From: Edaphobacter lichenicola
GTDB taxonomy: Bacteria; Acidobacteriota; Terriglobia; Terriglobales; Acidobacteriaceae
Assembly (NCBI RefSeq): GCF_025264645.1
Contig: NZ_CP073696.1
Location: 3,224,001-3,288,000, forward strand
DNA: 64,000 nt
Direction of reading: 5' to 3'
Below the pieces are notes generated by a model. It searched no databases, had not been told where the DNA came from, and was given only the letters and a program-made list of their open reading frames with translations. Shown here in pieces: positions 7,978-17,992 of the stretch (the first letter of the stretch is position 1; every line of letters starts with the position of its first letter). Position numbers and translations under genes: made by a program.

Positions 7978-9567
7978 ATGATTCGACTTCGCAACTTTGC
8001 CCTCGCCGCGCTTTACTTCAGTCTTTTCAGCACGATAGGACTTTACGCTCAGACAACGGAGCATATTCAGGTCGATGCACGCGCACAAACCACTCCGTTC
8101 CCCCATTTCTGGGAGCAAATCTTCGGCTCCGGCCGCGCCATCCTCTCGCTGCGGCAAAGCTATCGCGACGATCTGCACACAGTGAAGAATGTCACGGATC
8201 TCCGAGCCGTGCGTTTTCACGGGATATTCCTCGACGAAGTCGGCCTCTACGATCCAGATGCTATGACGCAGAACCCCGGCCAGGCTCCAGAAAAGGTAAA
8301 GGGCGCTGGAATCTATAACTTCTCTTACATCGACCAGATCTATGACGGACTACTGGCGGCCGGCGTGCGACCATTCGTCGAGCTGAGCTTTATGCCACGA
8401 AAGATGGCCGCGGATCCGAACCAGACGCAATCATTCTTCTATAAGCCCGTCGTATCACCGCCGAAAGACTACGCGCTGTGGGACGCGATGATCACAGCAT
8501 TCGCCCAGCATTTGATTGCAAGATATGGCGTCGATGAGGTCGCGACTTGGGACTTCGAAGTGTGGAACGAACCTAATCTCGATTTCTGGGGTGGTCGTCC
8601 GAATATGCCAACCTACTTTGAGTTGTACGATCACACTGCACTGGCACTTAAAAAAGTGAATCAACGGATTCGCGTCGGAGGACCCTCTACAGCCCAGGCC
8701 GCATATGTCGCGGAGTTCCTGAAACACTGCAAAGACCACAATGTTCCTGTCGACTTCGCTTCAACACACGTCTATGCAAACGATACCGCGAAGGACGTCT
8801 TCCATACCGATGAGCAGATTCCGCGCGATCAGATGGTCTATCGCGCCGTCAAGAAAGTACATGAAGAGATTGCTGCTTCGCCTTACCCAAAGATGCCACT
8901 CATCTTCAGCGAATACAACGCAAGCTACTCGAATGAACCTGATGTAACCGATACCACATATATGGGGCCATGGATGGCCAATAACATTCGCCAATGCGAT
9001 GGCCTCACCGAGGCTATGAGCTATTGGACATTCTCAGACGTTTTTGAGGAGCAAGGTGTGGTGAGAACCCCTTTCTATGGCGGCTTTGGACTTCTCGCCG
9101 CTGATGGCATCCCAAAGCCAGCGCTGAATGCCTTCGCCATGCTGCATCAACTCGGCGACCGTAGAATCAACCTTGAGAGCGATAGCGCCCTAGCAACGAA
9201 ATCGAACGATGGGAGAGTCGAAGTCGCTCTCTGGAACTACGCTCCACCTTTCGGAACGGGAGCAAGCTATACACCACCACCCACGAGTGCGGGAGCTGCA
9301 AAGAGTTTTGACATGACGTTTGCAGGGGTAGCGTCGAATGCAACCGTCGAGGTATGGCGAGTCGATGACAACCACGGCAATGCGGTGAAGAAATTTGACG
9401 CCATGGGACGTCCTGCAGGAAGCCTGACTCAAGATCAAATTAAACAGCTCCGAGCAGCAGGCGCTATGGCTCCTCCGGAAGAAACTCATCTCACCGACAG
9501 CCATTTGCAAATCAGCGTGCCTGAACATGGACTTGCGCTGATCGTAGTCAAGGGCAAACGTCCGTAA
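7978..9567 (+). CDS. GH39-like glycoside hydrolase (beta-xylosidase-like), paralogue 1
   Basis: A secreted enzyme of 529 residues with a Sec signal ending near LYAQ. It has a TIM-barrel fold typical of GH39/clan GH-A: WDFEVWNEPNLDFWGG supplies the acid/base Glu (NEP) and MPLIFSEYNASYSNEP the probable nucleophile Glu. Family members cleave beta-xylosides or alpha-L-iduronides; by similarity a beta-xylosidase is likely, but the substrate is unproven. Start ATG 7978 follows GGAGAGG at 7965-7971; an in-frame ATG at 7933 lacks such a site. A close paralogue follows 127 nt downstream. Confidence 0.85.
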   Translation: MIRLRNFALAALYFSLFSTIGLYAQTTEHIQVDARAQTTPFPHFWEQIFGSGRAILSLRQSYRDDLHTVKNVTDLRAVRFHGIFLDEVGLYDPDAMTQNPGQAPEKVKGAGIYNFSYIDQIYDGLLAAGVRPFVELSFMPRKMAADPNQTQSFFYKPVVSPPKDYALWDAMITAFAQHLIARYGVDEVATWDFEVWNEPNLDFWGGRPNMPTYFELYDHTALALKKVNQRIRVGGPSTAQAAYVAEFLKHCKDHNVPVDFASTHVYANDTAKDVFHTDEQIPRDQMVYRAVKKVHEEIAASPYPKMPLIFSEYNASYSNEPDVTDTTYMGPWMANNIRQCDGLTEAMSYWTFSDVFEEQGVVRTPFYGGFGLLAADGIPKPALNAFAMLHQLGDRRINLESDSALATKSNDGRVEVALWNYAPPFGTGASYTPPPTSAGAAKSFDMTFAGVASNATVEVWRVDDNHGNAVKKFDAMGRPAGSLTQDQIKQLRAAGAMAPPEETHLTDSHLQISVPEHGLALIVVKGKRP

Positions 9568-9694
9568 AGGACCTCCCTATTTTGTAATCTCCTGATGAGG
9601 TGCAGGTTTCTGCGTTTGGCGGCAGATATGCGGCACCATCGAAAGGCGTTAACAAAATTTCCCCCAAAGTTCGAGCTTTATAACGAGGTCGTAG

Positions 9695-11215
9695 ATGGTT
9701 CACAGCAAGCGTAGGCTTTTGCCACTTGTTTTCATCCTGTTGTGCAACGCCTGGCCGTGCCTTCCGCAGGCACAGCCCGCAGATGAAGTTGTTACTGTTG
9801 AGGCAAAAGCCGCCTCAACTCCTTTTCCTCATTTTTGGGAGGAGATGTTTGGATCTGGACGAGCCATCCTAACGCTGCGCGAGGCTTATCGCGAAGACAT
9901 GCGGGCAGTAAAAAAGGTAGCTGACTTCAAATATGTTCGCTTTCACGCGATCTTGCACGACGAGGTTGGCGTCTACAACGAGGACGAACATGGCAATCCT
10001 GTCTACAACTTTGCGTACGTCGATTCCATCTATGACGGCATCCTCAAGAATGGCGTTCGTCCCTTCGTCGAGATCAGCTTCATGCCCAAAAAGCTGGCCT
10101 TCAATCCGGATGCGCTCCACCCCTTCTGGTACAAACAAAACGTATCGCCACCGAAGAGCATGGAGGGGTGGGACGCGCTTATACAACACTTCGCGCAACA
10201 TCTTGTAGATCGCTATGGCATCGAGGAAGTCTCGCAGTGGTACTTCGAAGTGTGGAACGAACCGAATATAGATTTTTGGAACGGCATTCCGCGTCAGGAA
10301 TCGTACTTCGATCTCTATGATCACACCGCCCGCGCACTGAAGAGTGTTAGTCCGCGCCTCCGAGTCGGGGGACCAGCCACGGCTGCCGCACAGTGGGTGC
10401 CAGAGTTTTTGCAACATACGGTAGACAGCAACGTTCCAGTCGACTTTGTCTCCACTCACGGGTACGCCGACGATACGGTTAAGAATATGTTTGGCACGAA
10501 GGAAGACATCGCCATGGACGATCGCGTCGGACGGGCCGTTGCGAAGGTCCGCGATGAGATCGATCATTCCGCGATGCCGCGGCTGCCGCTCTTCTGGACG
10601 GAGTGGAATGTTCCCGGCATGATGGAGGCGCGCGATACGATCTACGTCGGCCCCGCTCTGGCAAATACAGTGCGCGAATGCGATGGTCGTGTCGACATGA
10701 TGTCGTTTTGGACTTTTTCAGATGTATTCGAGGAGGGCGGCCCGACGACGGGCCCCTTCCGCGGTGACTTCGGTCTGCGCGCCTTCGACGGAATCAACAA
10801 GCCGAGCTACTACGCCTTCGGCTTGCTGCATCAACTTGGGAACCAGCGCCTTGCCAACCCATCCAACAACGTACTCGTCACTCGCATGGCGAATGGGGGT
10901 ATTGCCATTGCCGCATGGAACCTGGTCGATCCGGACGAACACGGTACGGACCGCGAAATGGATCTGCATATTCTGGATGTTGCTCCCAATGCAGCCGTGA
11001 AGCTTCAGCGCGTGGACCGCGATCACGGCAACGTGTTGCCACAGTGGGTGGCGATGGGCAAGCCTAAAAACCCAACCCCGGCGCAGGCTGAAGAGCTCAA
11101 CCGCGAAACGGCGCTGTCTCTCCCAGAACAGACTGCCCTTCGTAATGGTGTATTGCACGTCAAGCTTAGTCAGAATGCGCTGGTGCTTATTCAAATCGAT
11201 GATGCAAATCATTGA
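9695..11215 (+). CDS. GH39-like glycoside hydrolase (beta-xylosidase-like), paralogue 2
   Basis: A 506-residue secreted homologue of the preceding gene, with a signal peptide ending near CLPQAQ. It shares STPFPHFWEEMFGSGRAIL with its neighbour, has the acid/base motif YFEVWNEPNIDFW and the probable nucleophile in LPLFWTEWNVPG. The start is supported by GAGG six nt before ATG 9695. The pair looks like an old tandem duplication, since similarity runs the whole length but with many substitutions. The two copies may differ in linkage or acceptor preference. Confidence 0.85.
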   Translation: MVHSKRRLLPLVFILLCNAWPCLPQAQPADEVVTVEAKAASTPFPHFWEEMFGSGRAILTLREAYREDMRAVKKVADFKYVRFHAILHDEVGVYNEDEHGNPVYNFAYVDSIYDGILKNGVRPFVEISFMPKKLAFNPDALHPFWYKQNVSPPKSMEGWDALIQHFAQHLVDRYGIEEVSQWYFEVWNEPNIDFWNGIPRQESYFDLYDHTARALKSVSPRLRVGGPATAAAQWVPEFLQHTVDSNVPVDFVSTHGYADDTVKNMFGTKEDIAMDDRVGRAVAKVRDEIDHSAMPRLPLFWTEWNVPGMMEARDTIYVGPALANTVRECDGRVDMMSFWTFSDVFEEGGPTTGPFRGDFGLRAFDGINKPSYYAFGLLHQLGNQRLANPSNNVLVTRMANGGIAIAAWNLVDPDEHGTDREMDLHILDVAPNAAVKLQRVDRDHGNVLPQWVAMGKPKNPTPAQAEELNRETALSLPEQTALRNGVLHVKLSQNALVLIQIDDANH

Positions 11216-11313
11216 TATCAAAGACCTAGCACATACTTACGCTTGAATGGGTCGGATCCGGTCACCCATTGTGGGGATACCTCGATTGGCAGCTGATAGC
11301 GCAGACTTGAAAC

Positions 11314-11676
11314 ATGAGATTTACCCTGCGAGAGAGCTGCCTCCCTGCATTTGTTCTCTTTATCAGCGCGCACGCGATCGGAGCGTCCACGACTTCTGTC
11401 AGAGGAATGACTTCAACTCCGTCCGCGATCGATGATAGGCTGCAAGATGCTCTGGATGCGGCAATTGTCCTTGAAAGTTTGAAACATGACGTTGCAATTC
11501 ATCCAAATGATTTCGTCACTTTCGAAACTCAGACGACTGCAAATCATTTCATCCTTGATCATGAAGATGCGTTCAGAGAGACCAACCGAAGAATTAATCA
11601 GCGCGGAATTCTAGGCTACTGGCGCGGCAAGATGCTGGTCGTTCTGCCCAGTCTTTCGATCAGCAACCACTTGTAA
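11314..11676 (+). CDS. Small hypothetical protein, doubtful
   Basis: A 120-codon frame with a hydrophobic stretch near the N-terminus (PAFVLFISAHAIGAS) that could be a signal peptide. I recognise no family and see no good ribosome-binding site. It lies in the gap between the GH39 pair and the convergent GH125 gene and may be real, a remnant or noise. Confidence 0.3.
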   Translation: MRFTLRESCLPAFVLFISAHAIGASTTSVRGMTSTPSAIDDRLQDALDAAIVLESLKHDVAIHPNDFVTFETQTTANHFILDHEDAFRETNRRINQRGILGYWRGKMLVVLPSLSISNHL

Positions 11677-11788
11677 TCCGTACAGCAGATGAACCTTCAC
11701 ATAGTGGATATTGCTCTTGACGCTGTCTTGTTGAGCACAGTCAAGCTCTCACGAGGTTAGCCACTTGCGGAAGTTTGCCATTTCGCGT

Positions 11789-13234
11789 CTAACGTGACGC
11801 GCTGAGCAACGCAGGATGTTTCTCTGCAACGGTAGCAACAAGTTCTCCAAACAAAGAGTTGGCCCAGGCGAACCAGCTTCTTGTAAACTTCGCGGCGTCG
11901 TTACGGTTGAAGCTCTCATGCATGAAACCCGACCCAGCGCTGGCATACTTCAACATAGTGAGTGCTCGAGCGATTTCGACCTCTGACTGACTGGTGAGAG
12001 CATAGACAGTAATTGCCATAGGCCAGATCATGTCTTTGCCTTCGTGCGGGCCGCCTATACCTTCGCCGGCGCTTCCTTTGAAGAACCACGGATTGCCTTC
12101 ACTCCAGACAAAGTTTCTAGTACGCGCGTAAAGGGCAGCGTCAGGCGAACTGTTCAGATACGGTAACGCAAGCAGGCTTGGTACGTTTGCATCATCCATC
12201 AACAATTTACTGCCGTAGCCATCAACTTCATAGGCCCAGATTGGTCCCCCTGCGGTTTCTACCACAGCGTGTTGCTGCAAGGCTTTTGCAACCTCAGCGG
12301 CCAGCGTTGACGCTTCAGTGGCCAAAGAATCATCGTGCAAAATCTCGTGAGCCATTTGCGAGAGATGACCGAGCGCCGTGACGGCGAACAGATTGGCGGG
12401 AACTAGGAATGGGAAGGTACAGGCGTCGTCGGACGGTCTAAACCCCGAGGCAATCAAGCCTACAGGCATCACAGGTGCGCCGTATCCATCGCCGGCCAAG
12501 GTCTCAGTAGGAGTCTTGGACGTCCTCTGGAAGTGGTACGGGCCGGGGCCGTCTTTGCGTTGCTGGACTCGCATAGTCTCGACCGCGAGCTTCATCGCCG
12601 CACGCCAATTTTGATCGAAGGGAGCAGTATCTCCAGTTGAACGCCAGTAGCCATAGGCTAGACGTATCGGGTAACAGAGAGAGTCAAGCTCCCACTTGCG
12701 CTCGCCAACGCCGCGCTTCATCTCTGTTGCATCACTCTTGCTCCATTCAAGAGGTAGCGCGTTTAGATCAGCCATGAACGCGTTGGCATAAGGATCGATC
12801 AGGATGCACCTGGCTTGCCGCCGAATGATCCCTTCGAGCATATGACGAAGCGCGACATCCTTGGCCGCCAATACAAGATAAGGCCACACCTGTGCAGAAG
12901 AGTCTCGCATCCACATCGCCGGGATATCGCCCGTAATAACTGCCGTGTCTGGCTTGCCATTGAAGCTGCTTAGCTCAACTGTTGTGTCCAGTGTGTTGGG
13001 ATAGCAGTTCTCGAAGAGCCACGCCAGTTCCGGATCAGCTATACGGCGACTCACGTCCGATAGGTATGCTTCAACGCTTGGGCTGTGAAATTTTCGGTCT
13101 TGCAACGCCGGACGCCGAGAAGGAAAGAAATCACGCTTTGTACCGGCCAGTATGCTTAACGGATTCAGTGTCGCCGCTGCTCCCACCCTTGCCGCAATCT
13201 GTAACATATGACGGCGACTGATCGTCGAAGCCAT
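11789..13234 (-). CDS. GH125 exo-alpha-1,6-mannosidase (DUF1237), Tat-exported
   Basis: This 481-residue protein matches the GH125 family, inverting metal-independent exo-alpha-1,6-mannosidases that trim N-glycan cores and alpha-mannan. Characteristic segments are [44 protein letters not shown] and [12 protein letters not shown], all typical of its (alpha/alpha)6 barrel. The N-terminus [18 protein letters not shown] carries a twin-arginine signal. Start ATG 13234 follows AAGG with five nt spacing, better than the GTG six nt upstream. It is divergent from the GH92 gene across a 244-nt regulatory gap, and together these remove alpha-1,6 and alpha-1,2 mannose. Confidence 0.9.
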   Translation of the reverse strand: MASTISRRHMLQIAARVGAAATLNPLSILAGTKRDFFPSRRPALQDRKFHSPSVEAYLSDVSRRIADPELAWLFENCYPNTLDTTVELSSFNGKPDTAVITGDIPAMWMRDSSAQVWPYLVLAAKDVALRHMLEGIIRRQARCILIDPYANAFMADLNALPLEWSKSDATEMKRGVGERKWELDSLCYPIRLAYGYWRSTGDTAPFDQNWRAAMKLAVETMRVQQRKDGPGPYHFQRTSKTPTETLAGDGYGAPVMPVGLIASGFRPSDDACTFPFLVPANLFAVTALGHLSQMAHEILHDDSLATEASTLAAEVAKALQQHAVVETAGGPIWAYEVDGYGSKLLMDDANVPSLLALPYLNSSPDAALYARTRNFVWSEGNPWFFKGSAGEGIGGPHEGKDMIWPMAITVYALTSQSEVEIARALTMLKYASAGSGFMHESFNRNDAAKFTRSWFAWANSLFGELVATVAEKHPALLSASR

Positions 13235-13478
13235 TAGCACCTTTCTTCAATCCATCAAGCTAGTCAAGATACAAGCTACATCTATTTAGATCATAATCGT
13301 TCATATTGAATGATTTTTTAAATACAAAGTGATCATTATTTTGATCGATACGTCTTCCCATTCTGTTTACTCTACGTCAATAATAGATAGACTGAGCAAA
13401 GTCGAATGCCCGGCTAATCTCTCGCACTGATGCGTCATAGAACGCGCACAAAGTGGATCTTAGATCGATGGAGTACCA
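13235..13478. promoter_or_regulatory. Divergent GH125/GH92 control region with two dyads
   Basis: An AT-rich gap between divergent mannosidase genes. It contains an imperfect 19-bp palindrome at 13296-13314 (ATCGTTCA...TGAATGAT) and GATCA-6 nt-TGATC at 13331-13346. Both are plausible operators serving both genes, but the regulator is unknown. Confidence 0.4.
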
Positions 13479-15824
13479 GTGATTTCAAGAAGAACATTCC
13501 TCGGCGGCGTTTCCGCAGTCTGCGCTGTCGGAGCAACGGAAACTAGCGCACTCGGTAAGATCATCGAGGGGACCAAGACGGCGCCCCCCACCGATCCTTC
13601 TTCGTTTGTCGATATAAAGATCGGCACCGGCGGCCACGGGCACACTTTTCCAGGCGCAACTGTTCCATTCGGTGCGGTTCAGTTGAGCCCCGATACCTTC
13701 AACGATCAATGGGACTGGTGCTCCGGCTATCACATATCCGACACCTCCATTATGGGCTTCAGCCACACTCACCTGAGCGGGACCGGCTGTGGCGATCTGC
13801 TCGACTTTCTCGTAATGCCTGGCACCGGAGAGTCGAAGATCGTGCCGGGCCCTCGCAGCAACCCTGATGCTGGCTATCGCTCGCGCTTCAGTCATGACGA
13901 CGAACATGCTGAACCCGGGTTCTACTCGGTTCTTCTGAGTGACTACGGCATTCACGCGGAGCTAACCGCCACGGAGCGAGCCGGGCTACATCGCTACACC
14001 TTTCCTACTGGTAAGAACGCTCCTGCAACCGGGCACATCATCGTCGATCTCGAGCATAGCTATGCGTATAACGGCCAGTCAGGCGTGGTCACGGCGTCGC
14101 TCGAGCATACCGCGGCTGACACGCTTGCCGGAGGACGCACCACCAAGGCCTGGGGAGATGGCCGACAGATTTACTTCACGATGCAGTTCTCGCAGCGACC
14201 CACTCGTACCGTCTTTTATCAAGAGGGAGCAGAGGTTCCCGCGGGGGCACAGCCGCTCACTGGAAAGTCTCTGAAGTGCGTCTTGTTCTTCGACCTCGCA
14301 CACAATCCTGTGATCCTGGTGAAGACCGGTATCTCTGGTGTCAGTGCTGAGTCCGCAGCGAACAACCTGAAGGTCGAGATTCCGGAATGGGACTTTGACG
14401 CGGTACGTCGCAGCGCCCGAAACAAGTGGAACCAGCAGCTTTCACGCATCAGTATTCAAACGGAGAATGAAACGCATCGCAAAATCTTTTATGCGGCTCT
14501 CTATCACGCATCAATCGGACCTTCGCTCTTCGATGACGCCGATGGCCGCTACCGTGGGATGGACAAGCAGATCCATCAACTCGCCCACAACCAACACAAC
14601 TACACAGCCTTTTCACTATGGGACACCTATCGGGCTGCCCACCCTATGTACACGCTGATGTGCGGCGACCGCGTCCCCGACTTCGCCAACACCTTGATTC
14701 GCATGGCCGAAGAGAGCCCATCCGGTATGCCGGTATGGCCGCTCCAGGGTTGCGAGACCGGCACCATGACTGGCTATCACTCTGCAGCAGTCATTGCCGA
14801 AGCATGCAATAAGGGTGTCACCGGCGTCGACTACGAACGAGCCTACAAGGTGATGATGAAACGAGCCATGGTCGACGACTACCGTGGGCTTGGCTATTAC
14901 AGATCGAAGGGTTATATTCCATGCGATCTGGAAGAAGAATCGGTCAGCAAAACCTTCGAATACTGCTATGACGATTGGTCGATTGCGCATGTGGCGAAGA
15001 AGTTAGGCCACTCCGACGATGCGGCAATGCTTGTGTCGCGATCACGCAACTACAGAAATTATTACGACCGTTCCATTAATCTAGCCCGGCCTAAGCTGTC
15101 AGATGGTGAATGGGCAACACCCTTCAGCCCAATTGAGATGGGGACGTCGAAGAAGTGGCGCGACTTCACAGAGTCCAACTCCTGGCAGACCACTTTTGGT
15201 ATCCAGCATGATGCAGCTGGCCTGATAGAGATAATGGGCGGTCAAAAACTCTTTCTCGCCAAGCTGGACGAGCTCTTCGATCAACCGTCAACGCTTCCAG
15301 CAGACGCTCCACCTGACATTGCCGGTCTTGTTGGCCAGTACGCACATGGAAACGAGCCGTCACATCACATCGCCTACCTGTATGTCTATGCTGGCCAGCC
15401 GCACAAGACCCAGAATCGCGTGCGCATGTTGATGGAAACCATGTACAAGGCTCTTCCCGACGGGCTCCAGGGTAATGAAGACGTCGGTCAGATGTCCGCC
15501 TGGTTCATCATGAGCTCGATGGGCTTCTACTCCGTAGACCCCGTAAGCGGCAACTATATCTTCGGAACTCCCCTCTTCGATAACGTCACCCTGCAACTCG
15601 GCGGTGGCAAAAAACTTGAGATTACAGCGCACCGAAAGTCACCGTCGGATCAGTACATTCAATCCATCACCTTCAACGGAAAGCCGTACACGCGCTCCTG
15701 GTTTAATCATCGCGACATCGTCAATGGTGCGCGCATCGTATTTCAGATGGGTAGTGAGCCTAACCTCGAGTTCGGCTCAAAGACAGAAGATATCCCGCCG
15801 TCACTGAACCTCGCAGGCGCATAG
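13479..15824 (+). CDS. GH92 alpha-mannosidase, Tat-exported
   Basis: A 781-residue GH92 enzyme, a Ca2+-dependent inverting exo-alpha-mannosidase family acting mostly on alpha-1,2 (also 1,3, 1,4, 1,6) linkages. Signature segments are IGTGGHGHTFPGATVPFGAV, SHTHLSGTGCGDL, TAFSLWDTYRAAHP and GNEDVGQMSAWFIMSSMGFY. The expected catalytic acid/base and general-base region around the last motif is present. MISRRTFLGG gives a clear twin-arginine signal. Translation starts at GTG 13479, with GGAG about six nt upstream; an ATG just before is out of frame. Length is normal for the family. It is followed after 147 nt by the GH18 gene. Confidence 0.93.
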   Translation: MISRRTFLGGVSAVCAVGATETSALGKIIEGTKTAPPTDPSSFVDIKIGTGGHGHTFPGATVPFGAVQLSPDTFNDQWDWCSGYHISDTSIMGFSHTHLSGTGCGDLLDFLVMPGTGESKIVPGPRSNPDAGYRSRFSHDDEHAEPGFYSVLLSDYGIHAELTATERAGLHRYTFPTGKNAPATGHIIVDLEHSYAYNGQSGVVTASLEHTAADTLAGGRTTKAWGDGRQIYFTMQFSQRPTRTVFYQEGAEVPAGAQPLTGKSLKCVLFFDLAHNPVILVKTGISGVSAESAANNLKVEIPEWDFDAVRRSARNKWNQQLSRISIQTENETHRKIFYAALYHASIGPSLFDDADGRYRGMDKQIHQLAHNQHNYTAFSLWDTYRAAHPMYTLMCGDRVPDFANTLIRMAEESPSGMPVWPLQGCETGTMTGYHSAAVIAEACNKGVTGVDYERAYKVMMKRAMVDDYRGLGYYRSKGYIPCDLEEESVSKTFEYCYDDWSIAHVAKKLGHSDDAAMLVSRSRNYRNYYDRSINLARPKLSDGEWATPFSPIEMGTSKKWRDFTESNSWQTTFGIQHDAAGLIEIMGGQKLFLAKLDELFDQPSTLPADAPPDIAGLVGQYAHGNEPSHHIAYLYVYAGQPHKTQNRVRMLMETMYKALPDGLQGNEDVGQMSAWFIMSSMGFYSVDPVSGNYIFGTPLFDNVTLQLGGGKKLEITAHRKSPSDQYIQSITFNGKPYTRSWFNHRDIVNGARIVFQMGSEPNLEFGSKTEDIPPSLNLAGA

Positions 15825-15971
15825 CCCGTTGTAACTGATCAACGCAGGACGATCCTGAGGAACTATGCGGTCTTCATCTTGTGAAACATGAAGACTGTGG
15901 CCTATCGCGCAACTATGCCACTCGCATTGTCCACCACACGCATCAACCACGCTGCCCTGAAATGAGCCCGT

Positions 15972-17006
15972 ATGAAGAAACTCCTGTTCTGTCTGTTACT
16001 GACCGTTCCCTGTGCTCTGGCTCAGACTAAAACTCTTTTCTACATGACGGACCATCCTGATTCTGTCCGCGATTTTATACAGCACCAGAACAAGATCGAT
16101 ATCATTGTGCCGACTTGGTATAACGTCGATGCGAATGGGTTGGTCTACGGCGAACCTGACTCCATCGTCGAGCGCGTGGTAAAACAGCGTCACATTCTAC
16201 TCTTTCCTATTGTCGCCATCTTCGATAAAGCTGGAGTTCACACGCTGCTGACAAACGATAAGTCACAAACAGCGATGATCGGATCGCTTATCTCGGAGTG
16301 CAAGCAGAATGGATACGACGGCTTCCAGCTCGACTTCGAAAATATCGCATGGACGGACCGCGATGCTCTCTCGGCGACGGTTAAACGTATTGCCGACGCA
16401 ATGCATCAAGAGCATTTGCAACTGCAAATCGCTGTCGTCCCAAACGCTCCGGGGCATCCTGGTCACGGCGCGTTCAGTAAATGGATCTTCTCTGATTGGC
16501 GCGGAGTTTTTGACCTCAAAGCCATCGGAGAATCAGTCGACCTGCTCTGTCTGATGACCTACGATCAGCACACGCGCTGGACGACGCCTGGACCAGTCGG
16601 CGGGTGGATGTGGATGAATGAAAATCTAGCCTATGCCCTGAAAGTCGTGCCGAAGGAAAAACTTTCTCTCGGCATTGCTCTGTATGGTTACCACTGGTAT
16701 GCCGGAGATCCGGGGCTAAATGAAAAAGAACAAAAACCTAACATCACTGCCGATTACATTAGCGCCGTCGATGCAAAGTCATTGCGCGATACCTATCAAG
16801 GACAAGAGATGTGGGACGACCAGGACCACACTGCATATTTTTTCTTTTATCGCGATCAAATGCGCGAGTGGATCTTCTACACCGAAAAACGAGGTTTTGC
16901 AGAGCGCTATCATCTCGCTGCTGAGACTCACCTGCAAAGCATTTGCGCCTGGGTACTTGGCGAAGAAGATAGTGCCATCTGGAGCATCTTGCCGGAACAC
17001 AAATGA
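15972..17006 (+). CDS. GH18-family glycosidase (chitinase/endo-N-acetylglucosaminidase-like)
   Basis: A 344-residue secreted TIM-barrel protein with a Sec signal (MKKLLFCLLLTVPCALAQ). Its catalytic strand reads DGFQLDFEN. Compared with the GH18 consensus DxxDxDxE, the first middle Asp is Gln, while the last Asp and catalytic Glu are kept, as in some spore-type GH18 proteins. CLMTYDQH and LGIALYGYHWY match later barrel strands. GH18 enzymes cut beta-1,4-GlcNAc bonds with substrate assistance. Next to GH92, GH125 and a GlcNAc-kinase-like gene, an endo-beta-N-acetylglucosaminidase acting on the N-glycan chitobiose core is plausible but inferred. Confidence 0.8.
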   Translation: MKKLLFCLLLTVPCALAQTKTLFYMTDHPDSVRDFIQHQNKIDIIVPTWYNVDANGLVYGEPDSIVERVVKQRHILLFPIVAIFDKAGVHTLLTNDKSQTAMIGSLISECKQNGYDGFQLDFENIAWTDRDALSATVKRIADAMHQEHLQLQIAVVPNAPGHPGHGAFSKWIFSDWRGVFDLKAIGESVDLLCLMTYDQHTRWTTPGPVGGWMWMNENLAYALKVVPKEKLSLGIALYGYHWYAGDPGLNEKEQKPNITADYISAVDAKSLRDTYQGQEMWDDQDHTAYFFFYRDQMREWIFYTEKRGFAERYHLAAETHLQSICAWVLGEEDSAIWSILPEHK

Positions 17007-17055
17007 ACGGCTATCGATACGACTGGACTAAAGGAAGGCAGACGAATTCGCCAAG

Positions 17056-17970
17056 TTAGTCTCCAGCATGTCGGGCATGCCACAGAGCGCCTTCCAATGG
17101 ATCTACCGTTCTGGATAGGAAATTGAGCCGGGGGTAGGTCTGCAACAAGGTTCGCCGCATCGCATCCGACACCTCGGGGACATGCTGCCAGACGGAGCCA
17201 GTACCGGCGATCTTCAATCCATCAGCGATGCCGGGCTCGTCGGCAATCAATCTGGTGATAACATGACGCACCAATCCTGCAAGCTCCACTCCTCCACGTT
17301 CAAGAGTCTTCTGCGCCAGGCTGTCGCCGTCCCGCGCTGCCTCAGCAACCACTGGCATAATCTGAGCGAAAGAAAAGCCATATGCGTTCGCAACCGCCAC
17401 CAGATCGTCCTTTGTGTGTAGGCCAAGCTTGTTGAGCACCCCCTGCAGCAATGGAGGCTCCTCGCCTGCATTGATAGCAGCAAACGTGGCTCTTAATGCC
17501 TGCTGACCAAGTAAATTTCCTGAACCTTCGTCGGCAAGAGCTGGTCCCCATCCTCCCGCGCCAATCAGTCTTCCATTGTGCGTCCGTCCGACCACGTTTG
17601 AACCAGTTCCAGCAATCACCACCACACCGGCATCCTGCGGGAACGCTGCATCAAGCGTGATAATTTCGTCTCCCAATAAGGTCAGACTTCCTCCGACCCG
17701 CATCGCCATCTGCTGTTTGAGCCACTCCACCACATTGGATATGGCGGCGCCAGATGTGCCTATGCATGATGCAGTCACATCAGAGAGTGCAATACCGCTC
17801 TGGTGTGAGACTGCATCCAGCACCTCTTTCAGGTGCAATTCTGCCTCTGCTTTATCAACGCGAAGCACCTTCGCACTGCCAGCCTGAGCGCGGCCTAACT
17901 CCTTGTGCTGATCTGCCAGCACGCAGGCCGTCTTCGTGCCCCCGATGTCAAGACCGAGAAAATACTTCAT
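17056..17970 (-). CDS. N-acetylglucosamine kinase-like protein (BadF/BadG ATPase family)
   Basis: An ASKHA-fold sugar kinase of 304 residues. The phosphate-1 loop is FLGLDIGGTKTACVLAD; VVVIAGTGSNVVGR and GAGGWGPALADEGSG match eukaryotic-type NAGK and bacterial BadF/BadG kinases; KIAGTGSV is the adenosine region. It probably phosphorylates GlcNAc (or a related amino sugar) in the cytoplasm, the step needed after release of GlcNAc from chitobiose cores. ATG 17970 is chosen over an upstream TTG (17976). It lies 22 nt after the cutC stop on the same strand, so it is the second gene of a two-gene operon. Confidence 0.82.
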   Translation of the reverse strand: MKYFLGLDIGGTKTACVLADQHKELGRAQAGSAKVLRVDKAEAELHLKEVLDAVSHQSGIALSDVTASCIGTSGAAISNVVEWLKQQMAMRVGGSLTLLGDEIITLDAAFPQDAGVVVIAGTGSNVVGRTHNGRLIGAGGWGPALADEGSGNLLGQQALRATFAAINAGEEPPLLQGVLNKLGLHTKDDLVAVANAYGFSFAQIMPVVAEAARDGDSLAQKTLERGGVELAGLVRHVITRLIADEPGIADGLKIAGTGSVWQHVPEVSDAMRRTLLQTYPRLNFLSRTVDPLEGALWHARHAGD

Positions 17971-17992
17971 CGTCAATCTGTGTTCTTTCCGT

